A DNA stretch of 64,000 nt from Deltaproteobacteria bacterium (lineage in GTDB: Bacteria > Myxococcota > Kuafuiibacteriia > Kuafuiibacteriales > Kuafuiibacteriaceae), in the NCBI GenBank assembly GCA_020632995.1, contig JACKEN010000003.1, positions 606,960-670,959 on the forward strand, in the 5' to 3' direction. A program made the position numbers and the translations under genes. Positions 58,330-64,000 of this stretch are shown here, one piece after another. Every line of letters begins with the position of its first letter. Position 1 is the first letter of the stretch. The notes under the pieces are model-generated. The model saw only the letters and a program-made list of their open reading frames with translations. It had not been told where the DNA came from and made no database searches.

Positions 58330-61300
58330 TCACGCGACCCTCGGCAGGTCCACTTGCAGCGCGCTCTCCCAGCCCCGCCTGGGCACGTAGCGGTGCCGCA
58401 CCGCCCCCGCCGCGTCGAGCGCGAACAGGTGGATCCAGCCGTTGTCGAGGAGCGCCTTGACCCCGGCGTGCCGCTCGATGACCGCGCTCATCGCCTCGAG
58501 GGGGGCCTCGATCGCGACCGAGAGCCGGACCGGCTCGTGAATGAGGCGCTCCCCGTCGTGCACCGACTGCCACGAGAGCCCCGTCCGCAGGTCCCCGGTG
58601 TGGCCCTCGAGGACCCCGAGCAGGCCGGTCACGTTGTGCAGCGCCTTGTTGCCGCTGCCGAAGACGCGGTTGTCGACCGACGATCCGTAGTACTGCAGGC
58701 TGATCCAGCTCGCGACCACCATCGGCGCGGTCATGATCAGCTCCAGGGTCTTGAAGCCCTCGTCCTGCTGCCAGGCGTAGGAGTGCAGGAACGCCCGCCC
58801 CTCGAGGTCGCGATGGAGGGTGCGGCTCCGCGGCGCGACGATGAAGGCGGCGCAGCCCGCGAGGCCCCACTCCGGTCGCACCTCGGACCAGTCCCGGCTC
58901 TTGGCCGCGAGCGCTGACCCGGCGTCCACGCCGGCCGGGAGCGCGAGCCGGAGCGCGCGCTCGGCGCCCGCAAGCCGCCCTGCTTCGGTGAGCCTGCGCT
59001 TCAAGCGCGCGAGGTCCTCCAGGTGGGTGCGGGGGACGAGCGCCTCGTCGAAGATCCGCACCTCGTCGGTCGTGGTGTCGTGCAGCGCCGCCAGGAAGAG
59101 GGTGTGCTCCGGTACGCGCACCCCGCGGGCCTCGAGGCCGCGCCGCACCTCGCGATCGTTGAGGATGCGCGCCCCCAGCCGCGCGTTGGCTTCGCCGCTG
59201 TGGCCTCCGCACGCGCCGCACTCCAGGCCGGCGCCGTGGGGGTTGTTGACGGTGGTCGCGCCGTGACCCACCAACACCACGAGCCGACCGAAGCCCTGGG
59301 TGAGCGACATCGAGTTGAGCATCGACGCCGCCGAGTCGATCCGGGTCTCGAGCTCGAGGCCGCGCTCGTCGGGGCCGAGGCGGGCCGCGAACGCGGGATC
59401 CAGGCCGTCCTCGGCCGGGTGGGGCACCGTCCGGCTCCAGCCCAGGCTGTCGGTCACGAGCTTCACCGCGAAGCCGAGGCCGAGGGTCTCGACGAAGCCG
59501 AACGATGACACCGCGCGGAGCTTGAAGGCCTTCCTCGCGCGCGCGATCCGGCGCCGGGTGGTCCGCGCCGCGCGCATCGACGCCTCGGTGGATGCGTCCA
59601 CCTCTGTGGGGCGCTCATGCACGGTGACCTTCGGCTCGAGCAGCACCGGGCACTGCGGTCGCCCGTGGGTGTGCCCGAAGGGGACGTAGTCGAGCGGCAG
59701 GCCGAAGAAGCCCGCGAAGCCCATCGTCGCCAGGTCGGGCTCCGCCCGCTCCAGCGCGCGTCGGATGACCTCCGAGCGCACGTCGATGCAGAACACCGCG
59801 TGCGCCCAGGGCGTGGTGGGCTTCTCAGGGGCTGCCACCTTGGCCTCGATGAGGTTCTGACGCTGCCACGCCTTCTCGTACGCGGCCTGCAGGACCACAT
59901 CCGTCGCCAGCTCGGCCCGCCGCTCGGGGGACCAGGTACAGAGGCTCCGGCCGCTCCACGCCGCCATCACTCCATGGGCGGCCAGGGCCCGTGCGAGCAC
60001 CAGGTCCCAGGCGATCCGGATCGCGAGGAGCTCGTCGAGGTATGTCTCGCGCCGTCCCGCGAGCTCCGCGCTCCAGCCCTCGTATCGAGCGTATGCGGCC
60101 CAGCCTCCGACGCTCATGAGGAGCCGATGCAGGTAGGGCTGCAGTTCAGCCTCGGAGACCTGCAGCTCGCCGAGCGCCAGGGCGATCACCTCCTCTGGCG
60201 CCTCCGGGAGGTCCCTCACCAGCGCGCGGCACCCCGGCAGTCCCATGACCTCCGGCGTCCGATCCACCGCCGCCTCCCGTCGCCACGCGCGGTACGGGGG
60301 CTCACCGCGACCCGGCGACTGCCAGCTGGCCTGCCCCTGGTCGAAGTAGGCGGCGGCCCAGGCGCTGATGCGGTCCGTGACGAGCTCGGGCCAGTCCTGG
60401 CCGGTCAGCGTCATCGCGACGTCCGCCACCGTCAGGTCAGCCGTGATCGGACGCACCTCTCGCTGCAGCTCGGCCTGCAGCGCCGCGACGTCCCTCGGGA
60501 GCCCGGGGGTCGGGGGCGCCTCTCTCAGCGCCTGCGCGAGGTCGCGCTCCGTCATCCGGCCGGACGCGAGCGCCTCGGCGTAGAACGCGCGCGGCATCGT
60601 CAGTCGTGCGCCGGCGGCGCGGCCCATGGCCTGGGCCGCGTCCGCGAAGTCGAGGTCCGCGACCCCGAGGAAGGGGTTGACGGCGACGAACCGCTCGAGC
60701 GGCCACACGGGCGCGATCCGGCCCGCGACGGTCTGCACCGCCTCGCGGACCGCCTCGTCGGTGAGCGCGTCGACGCCGGGACGGGGCCGGGGGGCGGGCG
60801 CGGGCGACGGGACGCCGCGCGTCAGCCCGCCCACGAGGCGGTTGAAGGCCGCCTGGGCGTACAGGCCGTTGCGCAGGTGCACGTAGGCCCCGCTCCACCC
60901 CTGCATCCCCAGCAGCTGTGCGATCGTGACGAGCGCGAAGCCGATCAGGACCATCACCATGACCGCGACGAGCGGCGCCGCGGTGTGCGGCGTCGCGGGC
61001 AGAGTGGGGGCCATGAGCCAGGTGGAGCCGAGCTCCAGGCCGTAGTAGGCGAGCGCGGTCGCGGTGGCCCCGAGCCCGACGCGGGCGAACACCGCGGCGG
61101 AGGGCCCGCCGTCGGCGCTGGCCGCGAGCAGGAGGCTGAGCCCGAGCACGAGGATGCCACCAAGCGTGAGCAGGGCAGGTTGCGCAAAGAGCGGCACCCC
61201 GAGGGCGAGCCCCACCGCGACGAAGATCACCGCCGCGCCGACGAGGCCGCCGATGGAGGTGGCGACCCGAGCACGGGGCACCTTCGGCGCGACCCAGGAT

Positions 61301-62373
61301 GCGCGCCGCAGGTCGATCACGCTGCCCGAGGAGAGGAAGGCGTGCGCCTTGTAGAGGGAGTGGGCGACGATGTGCACGACCGCGATCCCGTGGGCGCCGA
61401 TGCCGCACTCGAAGAGCATGAAGCCCATCTGGGCGACGGTGGAGTAGGCGAGGGAGACCTTCACGCTGGTCTGGGTGAGCATCACCACCGACGCGATCAG
61501 CGCGGTCGCGCCGCCGACCGCCGCGAGCAGGACGAGGGCGGGGACGCTCGCGGCGACGACGTCGACGAAGCGCAAGACCAGGAAGCCGCCGGCGTTGATG
61601 ATGCCGGCGTGGAGCAACGCCGAGACCGGGGTCGGGGTCTCCATGACCTCCAGCAGCCATCCGTGGGTGGGGAACTGCGCAGACTTGAAGAGCGCCGCGA
61701 CCACGAGCAGCCCCGCCGCGAGGTGCAGCTCGAGAGGGACCCCGGCCCCCGCGGCCAGCGCGCGGGCGGCGGCCCCGAGGGCCTCGAGGTCGGTGGTGCC
61801 GAAGGTCCGGACGAGGAGGGCGGCCGCGACCACGACGCAGACGTCGCCGATGCGCGCCACCACGAACTTCTTTCTCGCCGCGGCCCGGGCTCGCGGCCGC
61901 TCCGAGTAGAAGAGCAAGAGAGCTTGCAGGGCGAGGCTGGTGCCGACCCAGGCCACCACCAGCTGCACGATGTCCTTCGAGAGGACCAAAAGCATCACGC
62001 CGGCGAGGGTCGCGCTCAGGCGCCCGAGGAAGAGCCCGTGCCGCGCATCCCCGTCCAGGTAGCGCCGGCTGTATTGGATGACCACCACCCCCACGAAGGC
62101 CACGAGGAGGAACATCACCGCGCTCAGCGGGTCGAGGCGGACCCCGAAGCCGACGCCTCCCCAGCCGAGCACCGGGCTCGACATCGGCCCGAGCGCGGCC
62201 ACCACCCCGGCCCCACCGACCGCGAGGGCGAGCGCGAACAGAGCGGCGGCCCGGCTGGCGGCGAGGATGCGCGTAGGTTGGCGACCGGGCTGCGCGAGGG
62301 CGGCCAGGGCGACCGCCAGGAGGCCGAGGGGGGCCAGCATCGGGGTGAGGGTGAGGAGGTTGGGGGCGTTCAC
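58330..62373 (-). CDS. DabB-DabA fusion: inorganic carbon pump in one polypeptide
   Basis: One uninterrupted frame encodes 1347 residues from GTG 62373 (ribosome site GGGGG). Residues 1 to about 500 are a NuoL/DabB-type multi-helix membrane protein (FPTHGWLLEVMETPTPVSALLHAGIIN; SVKVSLAYSTVAQMGFMLFE). After a Pro/Ala linker, residues from about 520 on are DabA (DUF2309; VAVNPFLGV, AHAVFCIDVRSEVIRR). The zinc site of DabA is intact: Cys862, Asp864, His1037 and Cys1052, with nearly the spacing I recall for Halothiobacillus DabA (351, 353, 524, 539). DAB complexes take up CO2 and convert it to bicarbonate, driven by the cation gradient. Normally DabA and DabB are separate. The gene is divergent from a LysR regulator. 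Confidence 0.92.
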   Translation of the reverse strand: MNAPNLLTLTPMLAPLGLLAVALAALAQPGRQPTRILAASRAAALFALALAVGGAGVVAALGPMSSPVLGWGGVGFGVRLDPLSAVMFLLVAFVGVVVIQYSRRYLDGDARHGLFLGRLSATLAGVMLLVLSKDIVQLVVAWVGTSLALQALLLFYSERPRARAAARKKFVVARIGDVCVVVAAALLVRTFGTTDLEALGAAARALAAGAGVPLELHLAAGLLVVAALFKSAQFPTHGWLLEVMETPTPVSALLHAGIINAGGFLVLRFVDVVAASVPALVLLAAVGGATALIASVVMLTQTSVKVSLAYSTVAQMGFMLFECGIGAHGIAVVHIVAHSLYKAHAFLSSGSVIDLRRASWVAPKVPRARVATSIGGLVGAAVIFVAVGLALGVPLFAQPALLTLGGILVLGLSLLLAASADGGPSAAVFARVGLGATATALAYYGLELGSTWLMAPTLPATPHTAAPLVAVMVMVLIGFALVTIAQLLGMQGWSGAYVHLRNGLYAQAAFNRLVGGLTRGVPSPAPAPRPRPGVDALTDEAVREAVQTVAGRIAPVWPLERFVAVNPFLGVADLDFADAAQAMGRAAGARLTMPRAFYAEALASGRMTERDLAQALREAPPTPGLPRDVAALQAELQREVRPITADLTVADVAMTLTGQDWPELVTDRISAWAAAYFDQGQASWQSPGRGEPPYRAWRREAAVDRTPEVMGLPGCRALVRDLPEAPEEVIALALGELQVSEAELQPYLHRLLMSVGGWAAYARYEGWSAELAGRRETYLDELLAIRIAWDLVLARALAAHGVMAAWSGRSLCTWSPERRAELATDVVLQAAYEKAWQRQNLIEAKVAAPEKPTTPWAHAVFCIDVRSEVIRRALERAEPDLATMGFAGFFGLPLDYVPFGHTHGRPQCPVLLEPKVTVHERPTEVDASTEASMRAARTTRRRIARARKAFKLRAVSSFGFVETLGLGFAVKLVTDSLGWSRTVPHPAEDGLDPAFAARLGPDERGLELETRIDSAASMLNSMSLTQGFGRLVVLVGHGATTVNNPHGAGLECGACGGHSGEANARLGARILNDREVRRGLEARGVRVPEHTLFLAALHDTTTDEVRIFDEALVPRTHLEDLARLKRRLTEAGRLAGAERALRLALPAGVDAGSALAAKSRDWSEVRPEWGLAGCAAFIVAPRSRTLHRDLEGRAFLHSYAWQQDEGFKTLELIMTAPMVVASWISLQYYGSSVDNRVFGSGNKALHNVTGLLGVLEGHTGDLRTGLSWQSVHDGERLIHEPVRLSVAIEAPLEAMSAVIERHAGVKALLDNGWIHLFALDAAGAVRHRYVPRRGWESALQVDLPRVA

Positions 62374-62449
62374 GAGCCCCCTTGCTACCGGTCTGGGTTC
62401 GTTGCATCCAATGCATTGTTTGTAAGATTTTGTTGTATTATAGCGAACG
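62374..62449. promoter_or_regulatory. Divergent promoter region between dabBA fusion and LysR gene
   Basis: This AT-rich gap holds the dyad TGCATccaATGCA at 62403-62415, a good candidate for a LysR site (T-N11-A form). On the plus strand, TTGTTT at 62416-62421 and TATAGC at 62439-62444 are spaced by 17 bases. That would put the transcription start on or next to the LysR ATG at 62450, making a leaderless message. No strong promoter is obvious on the minus strand, in keeping with activator dependence. Confidence 0.55.
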
Positions 62450-63337
62450 ATGATCAACTTCGGCCACCTGCGCTACTTCTGGGCCGTCGCTCATGAGGGC
62501 AACCTGACCCGGGCGGCCGAGCGCCTCCACGTGTCCGCCTCCGCGGTCTCGGTGCAGATCCAGAAGCTCGAGGAGGACCTCGGCCACGCCCTGTTCGAGC
62601 GCCGCGGCAAGCAGCTGGTGTTGACCGAGGCCGGGCGGATCACGCTCGACCACGCCGACTCGATCTTCGCGCTCGGGGAGGAGCTCGTCGGCACGCTGAG
62701 CGAGCGCCCGGAGTCTGCCCGCCGCGTGCTGCGCGTGGGTGCGCTCGCCACCCTCTCCCGGAACTTTCAGCTCGCGTTCCTGCGCCCCGTGCTCGCGGAG
62801 CAGGACGTCGAGGTGATCGTGCGCTCCGGGACCCTCCGCGAGCTCCTCCCGAACCTCGAGGCCCACCGCCTCGACGTCGTCCTAGCCAACGTGTCTCCAC
62901 CGCGGGACGCGGCGACGCAGTGGGTCCCCCACACCATCGCGGAGCAGCCCGTCAGCCTCGTCGCCCACCCGGCCCGGGCCGCACGTGCAGGCGCGGTTGC
63001 CGAGCTGATCGCCCGGGAGCCGCTGGTGCTCCCCACCGCGGAGACGAGCATCCGCGCCGACTTCGACGCGTGGGTGAGCCGCCTCGGCCTCCGGCCGCGG
63101 ATCGCGGCGGAGGTCGACGACATGGCGATGCTCCGGCTCCTCGCGCGCGAAGACCTCGGCGTCGCGGTGGTCCCGAAGATCGTAGTGAAGGACGAGCTGG
63201 CGTCGGGGGTGCTGGTGGAGATCGAGAGCCTCTCCGAGATCCGCGAGACCTTCTACGCCCTCACGTCCTCCCGGCGCTTCCCGAACCCCCTGCTGCAGAC
63301 GCTCATCCCCAAGCGCGGGCCGCGGCGGATCGGCTGA
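62450..63337 (+). CDS. LysR-family regulator (NhaR-like), probable controller of the DAB gene
   Basis: This 295-residue LysR-type regulator has an N-terminal helix-turn-helix (LRYFWAVAHEGNLTRAAERLHVSASAVSVQIQKLEEDLGHALFER) close to that of NhaR, and a substrate-binding effector domain. NhaR responds to sodium and pH in E. coli. It is divergent from the dabBA fusion with a 76-base gap, and LysR genes next to DAB operons are known in other bacteria. It therefore probably senses bicarbonate, CO2 or pH and switches the pump. The effector is not identifiable from sequence. Confidence 0.88.
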   Translation: MINFGHLRYFWAVAHEGNLTRAAERLHVSASAVSVQIQKLEEDLGHALFERRGKQLVLTEAGRITLDHADSIFALGEELVGTLSERPESARRVLRVGALATLSRNFQLAFLRPVLAEQDVEVIVRSGTLRELLPNLEAHRLDVVLANVSPPRDAATQWVPHTIAEQPVSLVAHPARAARAGAVAELIAREPLVLPTAETSIRADFDAWVSRLGLRPRIAAEVDDMAMLRLLAREDLGVAVVPKIVVKDELASGVLVEIESLSEIRETFYALTSSRRFPNPLLQTLIPKRGPRRIG

Positions 63338-63380
63338 GGCCCCTGTTCCCTCCTGGACGGCCCTCGTGTACCACCGAGGC

Positions 63381-64000
63381 GTGACCGGCGAGGACGATGA
63401 CCGGGCCGAGGCCGAGGCCGCCGCCGCCCCGACCATGAAGAGCTTCGGCGACGCGGAGCTCCTGCGTCGACCCACCGCAGCCCAGATCCGGGACGCGGTC
63501 GACGCCACCCCCACCCTCGAGGACCGCCGCCCCGACATCGAGATCCCGTCCTACCTCACCAAGGACGACAGCGGGCGCTTGTCGGGGGCGGTGGCCAAGG
63601 CCTCCGACCCGGCCCCGGAGGAGGACGCCGCGGGCTTCACCGAGGCGGTCGACCACGACGTCACCCTGGCCGAGCCGGCCTCGAGCAAGCGGCAAGGCGC
63701 CTTGCTCTGGGTGGCCCTGGGGCTGGCCGCGGCGGCGGTGGCCCTGGCCCTGCTCCTCACCGGGTGCGCCACCGGCGCGGTGGCGCCCCACACCCGCCCC
63801 GAGCTGGCCCCGACGGAGGGGTTGGTGCTCATCGCGGTGGACACCAACGAGCCCCTCCAGGGCCTTGTCTTCACCCTGCGCGGGAGCCACGAGGGCTTCG
63901 TGGTCCGGTCGGCCGAGGCGGGGGTGAGCGGCCACCTGCTCCAGGTGCCGGTGGGGGAGTACATGCTGAGCGACCTCCGCACCACCTACGCGGTGTTCGA
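63381..64000 (+). CDS. Partial gene: single-pass membrane protein, unknown function
   Basis: The frame is open from GTG 63381 to the window end (206 codons, no stop), with normal third-base GC bias throughout. An acidic cytoplasmic-looking segment of about 105 residues comes first (TLEDRRPDIEIPSYLTKDD). A hydrophobic helix ending in a Cys follows (WVALGLAAAAVALALLLTGC). A domain outside the membrane comes last (LVLIAVDTNEPLQGLVFTL). The helix plus LLTGC also looks like a lipoprotein signal, so a later start near 63700 cannot be ruled out; even codon use upstream favours the long form. The 3' end lies beyond the window. Confidence 0.6.
   Translation, partial: MTGEDDDRAEAEAAAAPTMKSFGDAELLRRPTAAQIRDAVDATPTLEDRRPDIEIPSYLTKDDSGRLSGAVAKASDPAPEEDAAGFTEAVDHDVTLAEPASSKRQGALLWVALGLAAAAVALALLLTGCATGAVAPHTRPELAPTEGLVLIAVDTNEPLQGLVFTLRGSHEGFVVRSAEAGVSGHLLQVPVGEYMLSDLRTTYAVF

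Noticed and set aside
63700..63770. Lipoprotein signal (helix followed by LLTGC) as the true start of the last gene
   Set aside because: It is possible, but the upstream 105 codons keep strong coding bias and an open frame from GTG 63381. I kept the long form with a single membrane helix and noted the doubt.

Overview
The window is very GC-rich (by eye near 70%) and densely coding, with many GTG starts and 4-base gene overlaps. It looks like a chromosomal segment of a free-living, Gram-negative deltaproteobacterial or Myxococcota-type bacterium. The signs are a Ser/Thr kinase with a PEGA tail, many lipoproteins with Pro-Asp-Thr-Gly or poly-Asn linkers, a TSP3-OmpA protein, an FG-GAP lipoprotein, PilZ and HEAT proteins and a LolA/LolCDE-like cluster. 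The phylum is an inference from these gene types. I recognised no rRNA, tRNA, CRISPR array, phage or insertion sequence.

Layout. 0.07-1.8 kb: a charged secreted protein and a FabH-type ketoacyl synthase. 1.85-7.1 kb: a complete ISC iron-sulfur operon (iscS-iscU-iscA-hscB-hscA) led by a MerR-type regulator with a four-cysteine tail in place of IscR, behind two palindromes. 7.2-10.8 kb: two lipoproteins and a Ser/Thr kinase. 10.9-17.4 kb: an ABC ATPase, two FtsX/LolC-type permeases, a LolA-like periplasmic protein and a beta-barrel protein, which together look like an envelope lipid or lipoprotein export line. 17.4-20.06 kb: a stretch where recognisable genes (a small membrane protein, an isocitrate dehydrogenase, the front of a large membrane protein) are broken by many single-base shifts, although both flanks read cleanly. 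21.9-28.9 kb: an SDR, an ECF sigma / FecR-like anti-sigma pair with a barrel-like partner, a poly-Asn lipoprotein, and a GntR regulator divergent from OsmC and PaiB-like genes.

29-39.5 kb: TPR and CsgG-like proteins, a degenerate sugar nucleotidyltransferase, an HAD 5'-nucleotidase, Fe superoxide dismutase, a FadR-type regulator with a tandem operator, PilZ and DUF4388-like proteins, a Pro-Asp-rich lipoprotein and a family 2 glycosyltransferase. 39.5-42.8 kb: a HEAT-repeat protein and a lipoprotein form of vertebrate-type protein-arginine deiminase with all catalytic residues. 43-50 kb: an aldehyde dehydrogenase/GMC oxidoreductase pair and a large chemoreceptor. 50-58 kb: an FG-GAP lipoprotein, a dipeptidase, a three-gene cytochrome c cluster that includes a diheme beta-barrel protein, and an OmpA/TSP3 protein.

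58.3-63.3 kb: one 1347-residue protein that joins both halves of a DAB inorganic-carbon pump (DabB then DabA), divergent from a LysR regulator. The window ends inside a single-pass membrane protein gene.

The strongest candidates for follow-up are the DabB-DabA fusion, the bacterial protein-arginine deiminase lipoprotein, the MerR-controlled isc operon, the ABC-LolA-barrel cluster and the porin-cytochrome cluster.
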